Source: Thermoplasmata archaeon
GTDB lineage: Archaea > Thermoplasmatota > Thermoplasmata > Thermoplasmatales > Thermoplasmataceae
Assembly: GCA_021806295.1 (NCBI GenBank)
Contig: JAJZXS010000035.1
Coordinates: 18,052-82,051, forward strand
Direction of reading: 5' to 3'
Length of the DNA: 64,000 nucleotides
Shown: in pieces, positions 25,951 to 34,276 of the stretch
How the letters are laid out: every line of letters starts with the position of its first letter
Position numbering within the stretch: the stretch's first letter is position 1
The notes under the pieces: generated by a model
What the model was told of the DNA's origin: nothing
Database searches by the model: none
Seen by the model: the letters and a program-made list of their open reading frames with translations, nothing else
Position numbers and translations under genes: made by a program

Positions 25951-27165
25951 ATGGAATATGATTTGGAAAGCAACAGGAAGATTGCACAGAGTATAGCAAC
26001 ATCACCATGGAATGGCAGGCACTGGATAATTTTTTTTACGGTATCTGTATCATTTTTGATGTGGGGAGTTACACTAAGCATAGCACCTCTTATAACAACC
26101 TGGTATTTTGTTCCTGCCTTTGCATACTATCCGATTATTGGTGCTGCACCGGCAGGACTCCTGACAGGAAACATTGTTATGGGAATAATATCTGATAGGA
26201 CTGGAAGGAGAAGAAGCTACCTCATAACTCTGTTTTTGACTGTAGCGGGACTTGCGGGCATAGGCTTCACATATAATTATGTCGCCCTGATTGCATTTGT
26301 GTTTATAGCGGAATTCGGGCTCGGTGGTGATGAAACCGTATCACTTTCAGTGATGTCGGAATATTTTCCATCACGATACAGAGGAACCGCAATAGTGGAA
26401 TCCTCAAATATGGCCAACATAGGAATAACATTGATGGCCGGTATCTTTTTACTGCTTTCGAGTTCCATTTTTGTCCAGAAAATTGCACTTGTATCCATTG
26501 CAATGATAGGAGGGGCAATATCCCTGTTCGCAAGGCATAGAATAAAGGAAAGCATTTTATGGGAAAATAGAAAAAATATTTATCGAGCACAATTCCATTT
26601 CAGGGGTGCAATGAAATTTATTGCCCTATCTCTGATGGGCATAGCCATAATCGTGGGGTTTGCATTTTCAGACCTTGTGCTTGGACCATTTCATTTCCCG
26701 GAGTATACAGACCTGATTATATTTTTTTCTGTGCTGGCCGAATCGATTACAGGCGTGTTGGGTGGGTTTATTATTGGAAGATCAGGCAGGAAGATCATAT
26801 CCATGATAGGATTTTCCGGTCTTCTTGGATCGTGGATAGTGCTTTTATTGTTCTTTAATGATGTAATATCTAACCTATACCTATTATTGGCCATGCTTGC
26901 TATTAGCTCAGTTTTCGGTGAAATTGCATGGGCATCCAGAGAGCTCCTTGAACCAGAAAATTTTACCAGCCGGTACAGGGGAAGGGGTGTTGGCAGTGTG
27001 CGACTCACAGGTTATACTCTGTATATAGCATTTATATTTATTCTTGCCAGTGCTTCCATTGATCTATACGCCTGGTTTATTCTTATAGTTTATGTGGCAG
27101 GATTTGCCGGGGGTATGCTGTATTTATTGTACGGACTTGAAACTAAGGATTCCTATGTGATTTGA
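25951..27165 (+). CDS. MFS transporter under TPP-riboswitch control, likely thiamine-related uptake
   Basis: 404-aa, 12-helix major facilitator with GIISDRTGRRRSY after helix 2 and ESSNMANIGITLM in the middle; a GRSGRK loop marks the second half. The upstream TPP riboswitch strongly implies that the cargo is thiamine or a precursor such as HMP. MFS proteins behind THI elements in Thermoplasma have been predicted as thiamine transporters; here this is inference from regulation. Start four bases after the riboswitch-embedded ribosome site. The 3' end overlaps the convergent gene by 23 bp. Confidence 0.88.
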   Translation: MEYDLESNRKIAQSIATSPWNGRHWIIFFTVSVSFLMWGVTLSIAPLITTWYFVPAFAYYPIIGAAPAGLLTGNIVMGIISDRTGRRRSYLITLFLTVAGLAGIGFTYNYVALIAFVFIAEFGLGGDETVSLSVMSEYFPSRYRGTAIVESSNMANIGITLMAGIFLLLSSSIFVQKIALVSIAMIGGAISLFARHRIKESILWENRKNIYRAQFHFRGAMKFIALSLMGIAIIVGFAFSDLVLGPFHFPEYTDLIIFFSVLAESITGVLGGFIIGRSGRKIISMIGFSGLLGSWIVLLLFFNDVISNLYLLLAMLAISSVFGEIAWASRELLEPENFTSRYRGRGVGSVRLTGYTLYIAFIFILASASIDLYAWFILIVYVAGFAGGMLYLLYGLETKDSYVI

Positions 27166-28111
27166 TAAATTCTCCCAGTACTTTAAAATCAGATTTCATG
27201 ATTTCAAGGTTTGCTGGATTTCTTAGGGCAGCTGCTGGATGAACTGTGATGAGGTATTTATTTTCAATTATCTTGCCGTGATATGCTGTAATGCCTTTTA
27301 AATTTAGAAGCGCCCCTGCCGCTGTTGCTCCCAGGAGTACAATGATCTGTGGATTCACTATGTCTAACTGCTTTTTCAGGAATGGCATGCATATGGCTAC
27401 TTCATCCTCGGTAGGTGCACGGTTTTCAGGCGGGAAAAATTGTACCACACTTGTAATGTAAACGTCCTCTCTGTCGAGGCCAATTCCCTGTATCAGGCTA
27501 TCGAGGAGTTTTCCACTTCTTCCAATAAATGGCCTTCTTTCCAGGTCCTCATTTCTGCCGGGTGCCTGGCCGATAAAGAATACCTTTGAATTTAGGTTTC
27601 CTTCTCCAGGAACAAAATTGACACTTAAATTCCATTTACTTTTTATGGGAATATTTTTGTATTCGGAATTTAACGCCTCCATATCAAGGTATTTTTTTAA
27701 ATATGAATTTGCATACTGCATGAGGTCTTTCTGGTTCCCGAAGTTAAGATTTCCCATGGCATCAGAATAGTTGAGCCAGACGTAACCTCTATGTTCATCA
27801 GATACTTTCACTATTGTATTCTCGGGCACTATAGACATGAACATTCTCACATGTTTGAGTATTTTTACTGAATTATATGTGAACCTGTACGTTATATCAT
27901 AATGAAAGTATGGTATCAGGTTCTTTTCGTCAATTTTTATTCCCGATTCTTCCCGGGTTTCCCTAATTGCAGCGGCAGTACCTGTTTCCCCCTTCTCAAT
28001 ATGGCCCTTGGGAAAATCAAGCCATCCTTCTGCCCTTTTCAGAAGCAAATATTTATAGTCACCATGGAAACTGGATATGACCACGATTCCATAACTGTAT
28101 TCTTCTCTCAT
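27143..28111 (-). CDS. Nudix hydrolase - family 4 uracil-DNA glycosylase fusion
   Basis: Residues 1 to about 135 are a Nudix domain (FPKGHIEKGETGTAAAIRETREESG, complete Nudix box), most like diadenosine-tetraphosphate or nucleotide-pool hydrolases. Residues about 155-322 are a family 4-type UDG: GQAPGRNEDLERRPFIGRSGKLLD, VYITSVV, PPENRAP and the catalytic-loop VHPAAALRNP. Family 4 enzymes normally bind 4Fe-4S through four cysteines; here only the one in AICMPFL remains. The ATG at 28111 is 26 bp after a TATA box; an upstream in-frame start at 28162 would precede the promoter. Confidence 0.88.
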   Translation of the reverse strand: MREEYSYGIVVISSFHGDYKYLLLKRAEGWLDFPKGHIEKGETGTAAAIRETREESGIKIDEKNLIPYFHYDITYRFTYNSVKILKHVRMFMSIVPENTIVKVSDEHRGYVWLNYSDAMGNLNFGNQKDLMQYANSYLKKYLDMEALNSEYKNIPIKSKWNLSVNFVPGEGNLNSKVFFIGQAPGRNEDLERRPFIGRSGKLLDSLIQGIGLDREDVYITSVVQFFPPENRAPTEDEVAICMPFLKKQLDIVNPQIIVLLGATAAGALLNLKGITAYHGKIIENKYLITVHPAAALRNPANLEIMKSDFKVLGEFIKSHRNP

Positions 28112-28128
28112 GAGTTGGAATTTCAAAC

Positions 28129-28140
28129 ATATATAAAAAT
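28129..28140 (-). promoter_or_regulatory. TATA box of the Nudix-UDG gene
   Basis: Minus-strand ATTTTTATATATG, about 26 bp before the ATG at 28111; no ribosome site, so probably leaderless. It decides the start codon of this gene. Confidence 0.55.
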
Positions 28141-28251
28141 TAGTCAGACCATTTATACGCATTAATTAATAATGGTAATTAAAAATGACCGAAAAAGAAC
28201 AAATATACAATAAATGAAAAACTCTTTATTTTATAAGCCTTTTCAACTGTA

Positions 28252-28926
28252 ATGAAGATATATGCTGAAATTTATCCGTCCAGAAACCTGGAAACTGTAA
28301 AACAGGACATAAAAAAACTGGCAGATTTTGACGGATTCAACATACCCGACAATCCTCTGGGATACCCGACAATGCCTCCTGAACTTATTGGCTATATGAT
28401 AAGAGAGATGTTTCAGAATAAAGAAATCATACTGAACCAGCGCTTAAAGGACATAAATGAATTAAAACTCCGTTCCATTATAAAGGCAGCCAGGGCAATC
28501 AATGCATCTATTATATTCACACAGGGGGATAAACCAAAATTTGGAAATGAGTTCCATGAAATAAATTCAATAAATGCTATGAAGCTTGCCATCAAAAGGG
28601 GGGTAGAGTCTGGAGTTATATTGAGTTTCAGGAAACCTCTTTCTGAAATTAAAACAAGAATGGATTCCGGTGCTGATATTTATCTTGTTATCAATTTTGG
28701 AGACACTGCCATATTGAATAATATAAACACTGAAAAACTGGTTCCATATATCATAGTGAGAACAGAAAAAAACGGAGACATAGTTGACAGAATCAACCAG
28801 CCCTCCGTTAGATTAAAAGAATTGCATTCTTTTGTAGACCAGTTGCGCAATTATAAGTTCAGGGGATATCTGTTCTCTGTACCGGGAGATACAGTAACAC
28901 TTACTAATATCCACAGATATATTTAA
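28252..28926 (+). CDS. Methylenetetrahydrofolate-reductase-like TIM-barrel protein
   Basis: 224 aa. The start AEIYPSRNLETVKQDI, then FDGFNIPDNPLG, the ILNQRLKDINELKLRS strand (compare TCRDRN of MetF) and IIFTQGDKPKFG (compare GD of MetF) fit the MetF/MTHFR barrel. It is shorter than bacterial MetF (about 290 aa) and the flavin-site residues cannot be confirmed by eye. In archaea such proteins may act on a different C1 carrier. TATA-like TTATTTTATAAG lies about 28 bp upstream. Confidence 0.6.
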   Translation: MKIYAEIYPSRNLETVKQDIKKLADFDGFNIPDNPLGYPTMPPELIGYMIREMFQNKEIILNQRLKDINELKLRSIIKAARAINASIIFTQGDKPKFGNEFHEINSINAMKLAIKRGVESGVILSFRKPLSEIKTRMDSGADIYLVINFGDTAILNNINTEKLVPYIIVRTEKNGDIVDRINQPSVRLKELHSFVDQLRNYKFRGYLFSVPGDTVTLTNIHRYI

Positions 28927-29038
28927 TTTCCTTATTGGCGTGGTATCCAGTAATAGCTTAATGCTTTTCTGCTTATAATACCAAAGGCATGCTATGGATT
29001 TTTACAGCATATTGTATTTTATTTTGTATAAATAATTA

Positions 29039-29050
29039 ATATTTATATAT
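29039..29050 (+). promoter_or_regulatory. TATA box of the secreted repeat-protein gene
   Basis: ATATTTATATAT centred about 26 bp upstream of the ATG at 29070; predicts a leaderless message. Confidence 0.55.
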
Positions 29051-29069
29051 TCTATACAGATAAGGGAAT

Positions 29070-30035
29070 ATGGTTAAAACCATGTACAAATTTGTAATCG
29101 TTGCGATTGCCATAATTCTCGCTGGGGTGTTTATTACAACCTCCTTTTCAGGTTATCAGGATCAACAAACGTCAAATGGAATAACAACAATAGACGCATA
29201 TTCAGCACATAATGTAAAGACTTTGAACAGCTCAGCTGTAACAAATTCGACACCGGCTAATTATATCATGAATCATGATATTATTAAAATTTCCACACTA
29301 ACTCACGTGTTGGTAAATGGGACTTATCTGAATAGTGATATTGTAGATAAGGCTTTGATTACTAATTCCAGCGTTAATGATAGCAGGATTGGCAAGGCAA
29401 CTTTAATGAATATATTTGTGAACAATACATATATTTATATGGCAACAGTGGCAAATGGAAGTATAGAGAATTCAGTTGTATGGTCTGCAAATGTAGAGTA
29501 TGCAGGTATAGAAAATACCAGCATATGGGATTCCAGACTTGCCCATGTAACGGTAGAAAATGCGCATATTTTGAAAGCAAGTATATACAATGGGACTGTA
29601 GAGAATTCAACTTTGTATGATATGGGATTGCAGAATGTCACAGCTTCCAACACATCAATATATGATTCCTCCATGTCCAATGTAGATTTAGAGCATACAG
29701 TTGTCAAAGATGCGTCTATAGATTCTGGATTTATAAACAACTCTAAGTTAATCTATGTAGGATTGGGTTCAGGCGTTCATCTAGGTACAAATGTAACAAT
29801 AATTCCTTCAATAAATTCTTCACCTACACTGCCACCAACTATAGGTCCATCACCCCCACCTGTGCACACATCACCTAAGAGTTCTATCCCAAAGTATAAC
29901 AGCACATCAGTTTTCACAAATCCGGTTCCTGGCTCCACGAATCCATTAGGTGGAAACTGGAATAACCATAATGGTAATATAAATTCGATAAAACCAATTA
30001 ATTTCACAGGACCGCAGAATACCGGGCATAACTGA
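29070..30035 (+). CDS. Secreted pentapeptide-repeat beta-helix protein
   Basis: 321 aa. Residues 6-28 are a hydrophobic signal or anchor segment. From about residue 67 to 236 a hydrophobic residue (I, V, L or M) recurs every fifth position for about 34 consecutive units, with the pattern hydrophobic-x-N/D-small-x. This is the register of pentapeptide-repeat right-handed quadrilateral beta-helices, giving about eight coils. The remainder is Pro/Ser/Thr/Asn-rich with no repeats. Many N-x-S/T sequons suggest heavy N-glycosylation outside the cell. Function unknown; a surface spacer or adhesin is one possibility. Confidence 0.75.
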   Translation: MVKTMYKFVIVAIAIILAGVFITTSFSGYQDQQTSNGITTIDAYSAHNVKTLNSSAVTNSTPANYIMNHDIIKISTLTHVLVNGTYLNSDIVDKALITNSSVNDSRIGKATLMNIFVNNTYIYMATVANGSIENSVVWSANVEYAGIENTSIWDSRLAHVTVENAHILKASIYNGTVENSTLYDMGLQNVTASNTSIYDSSMSNVDLEHTVVKDASIDSGFINNSKLIYVGLGSGVHLGTNVTIIPSINSSPTLPPTIGPSPPPVHTSPKSSIPKYNSTSVFTNPVPGSTNPLGGNWNNHNGNINSIKPINFTGPQNTGHN

Positions 30036-30136
30036 ATTTATCCGGCACTTTTTTATTATTTACCGGAAAAATTTTAATATTCTCTAAAACTCATTTCATA
30101 AAAAGTTTAATTAGGTATCCTTACATTGTTAATTCT

Positions 30137-30610
30137 GTGTACTGTGTAACAATAGAGAATAGAAAGGTTTCCAACTATGAAAGCATTTTCCAGATTTTAA
30201 AGTTAAAGGTAGACTCGATATTCGTTATTGATTATGATGCCATAAGGCATAGATACCTTAATCTTAAATTATATAGCGAACTTTCGAAATTTTTTGAACT
30301 TACCATTATGAACTACCCTGAAACAGAGAATGACCTTATGGATACAATAATTAATGGGGCCTCAACGGTAGTAATAAACAACAATCTAACATACAAGAGG
30401 ATATCCAGCTATCTTTCATTTACTCAAAACATAGCCATGAACTATAAATATGTTGATACCTGCATATATTTTTCTGAAATGGGTGGGAATATGTTTCTAA
30501 CAGATAAGGAAATAATGCTTCCATACATACTGGCATATAATTACAATAACTTCCCAATTAAAAATTCCATACAGCTCCAGAATTTCCCATATGACCTGAT
30601 GCAACAATAA
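30137..30610 (+). CDS. Hypothetical protein, possibly HisA-related fragment
   Basis: 157 aa from a GTG. The stretch SIFVIDYDAI-RHRYLNLKLYSELSKFFELTI and later NGASTVVINN look like strands of a HisA/HisF-type (beta/alpha)8 barrel, but the protein is too short for a whole barrel and lacks obvious phosphate loops. The frame stays open upstream to about 30098 with protein-like sequence, and a TATA-like AATTTTAATATT at 30068-30079 would start transcription near 30100, so the true start may be a non-ATG codon farther upstream. Lies 39 bp before pyrD. Confidence 0.5.
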   Translation: MYCVTIENRKVSNYESIFQILKLKVDSIFVIDYDAIRHRYLNLKLYSELSKFFELTIMNYPETENDLMDTIINGASTVVINNNLTYKRISSYLSFTQNIAMNYKYVDTCIYFSEMGGNMFLTDKEIMLPYILAYNYNNFPIKNSIQLQNFPYDLMQQ

Positions 30611-30649
30611 TTAGAATTATTTACATATCAGGAATAGATAGGGGCATAT

Positions 30650-31543
30650 ATGCTGGAAACTGATATAGGAATAAAACTGGAAAACCCATTTATCCTGGCC
30701 TCGGGAATTCTGGATGAAAATGGTTATACAGTAAAGAGAGTACTTGAATCCGGTGCCGGCGCTGCTGTGACCAAATCTATTGGTTCTTCCGAAAGAAGAG
30801 GGTTCGAACCACCTGTTATTTATTCCGATGATAATTATACAATAAATGCAATCGGCCTCTCAAATCCAGGAATAGAGGATTATGGAAATGAGATAAAGAT
30901 AGCATTGCAGGCGGGTAAGCCGATCATAGGAAGCATATTTGCCCAGACCCCGGAGGAATTCGCCAGCCTTGCAAAAAAAATGCAGGGATACGGTGCGTCT
31001 GCCATTGAGTTAAACCTTTCATGCCCACATGTGAACGGATATGGAATGGAGGTTGGTTCCGATCCTGAACTGGTATCTGCTGTAGTCTCAGAGGTCAAAT
31101 CAAATGTAAATATTCCGGTTTATGCAAAACTTTCCCCCAATACATCCGATATGATAGAACAGGCCAGGGCCGCATCCAAATGTGATGGATATGTACTTAT
31201 TAATACAATAAAGGCAATGAAAATTGATATAAATGCAAGAATGCCTGTTCTTAGCAACGTTTATGGTGGCCTCAGTGGCAGGTCAATAAAACCTGTGGGA
31301 ATACGATATGTTTACGAGGTGAAGAAGGAGACAGGTAAAAATATAATAGGCGTCGGAGGTATAAACACTGTAGAGGACGTTCTGGAGTATATCATGGCTG
31401 GAGCCTCTGCAGTCCAGATCGGATCGGCAATTTCATCCCATGGAGTTTCTCTATTCACTGATCTTTCCAAAGAACTGAAGAAATATATGGAGATGAATTC
31501 AATTAACAGCATAAAAGACCTTGTCGGGGTGGCTATCAGATGA
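30650..31543 (+). CDS. pyrD: Dihydroorotate dehydrogenase, catalytic subunit (type 1B)
   Basis: Oxidises dihydroorotate to orotate in pyrimidine synthesis, using FMN. 297 aa. Seen: NPFILASGILDENG, KSIGSSERRGFEPP, INAIGLSNPG, the ELNLSCPH active-site strand with the type 1 catalytic cysteine nearby, and GVGGINTVEDVLEYIMAGASAVQIGSA phosphate-binding end. ATGA overlap with pyrK shows the heterotetrameric type 1B arrangement, in which electrons pass to PyrK. Confidence 0.94.
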   Translation: MLETDIGIKLENPFILASGILDENGYTVKRVLESGAGAAVTKSIGSSERRGFEPPVIYSDDNYTINAIGLSNPGIEDYGNEIKIALQAGKPIIGSIFAQTPEEFASLAKKMQGYGASAIELNLSCPHVNGYGMEVGSDPELVSAVVSEVKSNVNIPVYAKLSPNTSDMIEQARAASKCDGYVLINTIKAMKIDINARMPVLSNVYGGLSGRSIKPVGIRYVYEVKKETGKNIIGVGGINTVEDVLEYIMAGASAVQIGSAISSHGVSLFTDLSKELKKYMEMNSINSIKDLVGVAIR

Positions 31544-32283
31544 AATATTTCACTGTATCAGAAAATATAAGAGAGGCAGAAAATGTAAATACACTTGAAT
31601 TCTACGATGATATCAGAATTATTCCAGGGCAGTTCATTATGGCATGGGTGCCTGGTATAAATCAAATTCCCCTGTCATTTTCCTCAACCGGAAGCCCGAA
31701 AAGTATCACTGTCAAGGTTTATGGTGACGCCTCTGCGAAAATTGCCGGCATGAAAACAGGGGATAGGATATTTTATGAGGGGCCTTATGGAAATGGGTTC
31801 AACAATATTACAGGCAAAAAACTTGTTATTGGTGCTGGTAGCGGTATAGCACCGCTTGTACCTCTGGTTAATGAAAGCACCACAGGGATTATTTCAGGGA
31901 AAACTGCCAGTGATATTATTCTCACATCAAAATTCAACCCTGATCGCCTGATCATTGCTACAGATGATGGCACAGCCGGAATTAAGGGATTCGCCACAGA
32001 AGCCATGAGAGAAATCGATATAGAAAGTTTTGATATGATTTATGCATGCGGCCCTGAAATTATGCTGAAGGCGGTCTTTGATTACATAAAGGGCAGGGAT
32101 GTGAAATGCCAGTTCTCTCTGGAAAGATCAATGAAATGCGGCATAGGCATATGCGATTCATGCTCCATAAACGGCTACCAGGTGTGCCATGATGGACCTG
32201 TTTTCACCTCTGAACAGCTAACGAAAATGGATGAATTCGGCAAAACAAAACTTACATATTCCGGGAAACGCGTATTCTTTTAG
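31540..32283 (+). CDS. pyrK: Dihydroorotate dehydrogenase electron-transfer subunit
   Basis: FAD and 2Fe-2S protein that passes electrons from PyrD to an acceptor (NAD in characterised PyrDK). 247 aa. Ferredoxin-reductase fold with IPLSFSS flavin motif, GAGSGIAPLVPL nucleotide-binding loop, and a C-terminal cysteine cluster MKCGIGICDSC...VCHDGPVF, four ligands for 2Fe-2S. Confidence 0.92.
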   Translation: MKYFTVSENIREAENVNTLEFYDDIRIIPGQFIMAWVPGINQIPLSFSSTGSPKSITVKVYGDASAKIAGMKTGDRIFYEGPYGNGFNNITGKKLVIGAGSGIAPLVPLVNESTTGIISGKTASDIILTSKFNPDRLIIATDDGTAGIKGFATEAMREIDIESFDMIYACGPEIMLKAVFDYIKGRDVKCQFSLERSMKCGIGICDSCSINGYQVCHDGPVFTSEQLTKMDEFGKTKLTYSGKRVFF

Positions 32284-32316
32284 AAACTTTTTAATATAAT
32301 ACAAATATAGCAATAT

Positions 32317-32550
32317 ATGGCAGATGGAGGTATTGAGGAAAAATGTGTTTTTAACCGTTCTGGAGAGTGTTATTTCCTTGAATCTCGGGTTCAGACATGC
32401 CATCTTTGCTTCAACTTCAAAACGTTCACAATGGTGGGCAAAAAAAGAAAGCTGTATTATAACATTTTTGACTATCTTAAAGAAAATGGGCTCAGCGATA
32501 GCCTTTTCCCAAGGGATAATTCAGAACAGGACTCCCTCAAAAATTTATAA
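32317..32550 (+). CDS. Small cysteine-containing protein
   Basis: 77 aa, with Cys10, Cys18, Cys28 and Cys31 (C-x7-C-x9-C-x2-C), a spacing that could bind zinc or a cluster. An overlapping frame at 32324 is also open, but the cysteine-bearing frame has a TATA-like TTTTTAATATAAT about 24 bp before its ATG and is preferred. No family recognised. Confidence 0.55.
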   Translation: MADGGIEEKCVFNRSGECYFLESRVQTCHLCFNFKTFTMVGKKRKLYYNIFDYLKENGLSDSLFPRDNSEQDSLKNL

Positions 32551-32584
32551 TAAGTATTATATTGTAATTTGGCATTGAATTAAA

Positions 32585-32923
32585 ATGTCTTCCAACACAG
32601 ACCATTTTGCAAACAAGAGAACTTTTCTCGCCTGGATGAGAACTGGCATATCTCTCATGGGATTCGGATTCGTTATTGCAAAGTTTGTAATATTTCTCCA
32701 TGCACTGGAGGGGAAGGTCACGTCATCATTCAGCGATTCACTTATTGCAGGGGAGGTAATGATAGTTGTTGGGATGATAACCATTGCATACGGATATGTT
32801 GAATACGTTACAAATGAGAAGGATCTGGATAACAATAAATATTACTCAAGAAAGACGGAACTCCTTGTATTCACCGCAATAATAATAGGCATGGCAATAC
32901 TGCTTCTGCTTTTCATTATATAG
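32585..32923 (+). CDS. DUF202 (YidH-like) membrane protein
   Basis: 112 aa with three membrane helices. The N-terminal NKRTFLAWMRTGISLMGFGFVIAKF is the DUF202 signature (N-x-R-T-x-L-A-W-x-R-T). Family function is not established. TATA-like GTATTATATTG lies about 28 bp upstream, so it is probably a leaderless single gene. Confidence 0.85.
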   Translation: MSSNTDHFANKRTFLAWMRTGISLMGFGFVIAKFVIFLHALEGKVTSSFSDSLIAGEVMIVVGMITIAYGYVEYVTNEKDLDNNKYYSRKTELLVFTAIIIGMAILLLLFII

Positions 32924-32955
32924 GGAATAAAAATTATTTTTATGAAATAATAAGA

Positions 32956-33966
32956 TTATTTCTTAGGCTGGCCTCTGAGAACTATTTCCCGGAGCTCCCT
33001 GCCCACCTGCTCTTCCAGTGAATTATCAAGGTCGTCCATGAGAGATTTTAATTTTTTGGAACCCTCATCATATTCCTCTATCCACTCATCTGCAAATTTG
33101 CCACTCTGTATTCTCTGTGCCTTTTCCTTCATTCTCTTTTTCACGTCCTCATCGATTACATATGGCCCGACTGTCAATCCTCCGTATTTTGCAGTATCGG
33201 AAACTGCCCTCATCATTCCAGATATCCCATTTTCATATATCTGGTCAGTTATGAGTTTCATTTCATTTATTGCCTCAAAATATGCCATTTCTGGCCTGTA
33301 ACCTAATTCCACTATTGTCTGGAATGCTGCCCTTAGCATGGCGGTTAACCCACCAACAAGGTCAAGCTGTTCCCCCATAAGGTCTGTTTCTGTTTCCTCC
33401 TTGAACGTAGTCTCCAGTACCCCTGCCTTGGTTGCACCCAGCGCCTTTGCAATCGCCAGGGATTTCTCAAGGGCCTCTCCGGAATGGTTCTGATGTACGC
33501 TGACGAGAACAGGAACGCCTCCACCCTTCACAAAAAACTCCCTCACAGATGGGCCGGGGGCCTTCGGGGCAGCCATATAAACGTCCACGTTTTCAGGTGG
33601 TTGAATAAGCTTATAATGAATATTGAATCCATGGGCAAATACAAGGTCCATACCATCCCTGAGAACAGGCCTTACCTTTTCACTATATATTTTTCTCTGC
33701 ACCATGTCCGGAACCAGAAATATTACTATATCTGCGTCCTTAAGAGCCTCCTCAGTCTTTACAGGATTGACCCCGTCCTCCAGTGCCTTTTTCCATGAAT
33801 TGCCTTCCCTTTCGAGCCCCAGCTTTACCTTTAGGCCGGAATCCATCAAATTTAGTACCCATGCCCTGCCCTGGCTTCCGTAGCCCAGAACAGCTATATT
33901 CTTGTCCTTTACATATTTCAAATCTGCATCATTATCTGTATATACATTACCAAGTATTTTACTCAC
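32956..33966 (-). CDS. ilvC: Ketol-acid reductoisomerase
   Basis: Second step of branched-chain amino acid synthesis, NAD(P)H- and Mg-dependent. 336 aa, class I. GYGSQGRAWVLNLMDSG Rossmann loop near residue 29, AHGFNIHY with the catalytic histidine near residue 115, and the KARI domain with DLMGEQLDLVGG (Mg-binding acidic residues) near residue 197. Starts with GTG overlapping the last eight bases of the ACT-domain gene; third gene of ilvBNC. Confidence 0.95.
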   Translation of the reverse strand: MSKILGNVYTDNDADLKYVKDKNIAVLGYGSQGRAWVLNLMDSGLKVKLGLEREGNSWKKALEDGVNPVKTEEALKDADIVIFLVPDMVQRKIYSEKVRPVLRDGMDLVFAHGFNIHYKLIQPPENVDVYMAAPKAPGPSVREFFVKGGGVPVLVSVHQNHSGEALEKSLAIAKALGATKAGVLETTFKEETETDLMGEQLDLVGGLTAMLRAAFQTIVELGYRPEMAYFEAINEMKLITDQIYENGISGMMRAVSDTAKYGGLTVGPYVIDEDVKKRMKEKAQRIQSGKFADEWIEEYDEGSKKLKSLMDDLDNSLEEQVGRELREIVLRGQPKK

Positions 33967-34276
33967 TTACAACACCCCATTCATATTTTTTTGATTTATT
34001 ATATTCTATTTCGAACTTATTGTATCTGGCCCCCTCAAGTTCCTCCACAAAATCTATGTCAACCATTTTGCTCAAAGTTATTATGGAAAGATCGAGATTG
34101 CCCAGTTTACTTCTGTCATATATGGACATGTATATGCTACATGTTCCATTCTCCTCTGCCTCCATGTGCATCCATCCTATATCCAGCCAGAACCTCCTGA
34201 AGTTTGCCGCTATTCTTTCAACCAGTCCGGGATCCCGGTAATATGCCTCAATTTTTATTATTCTTTCTTGGGTCAC
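33959..34276 (-). CDS. ilvN: Acetolactate synthase small (ACT) subunit-like
   Basis: Regulatory subunit expected to confer valine feedback on IlvB. About 105 aa, a single ACT-like domain (DPGLVERIAANFRRFWLDIGWMHME) without the long C-terminal domain of bacterial IlvH. The start is judged to be the GTG at 34276: AGGTGA at 34289-34284 lies six bases ahead, whereas the TTG at 34282 would abut it. The gene lies between ilvB and ilvC and overlaps both. Confidence 0.75.
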   Translation of the reverse strand: MTQERIIKIEAYYRDPGLVERIAANFRRFWLDIGWMHMEAEENGTCSIYMSIYDRSKLGNLDLSIITLSKMVDIDFVEELEGARYNKFEIEYNKSKKYEWGVVSE

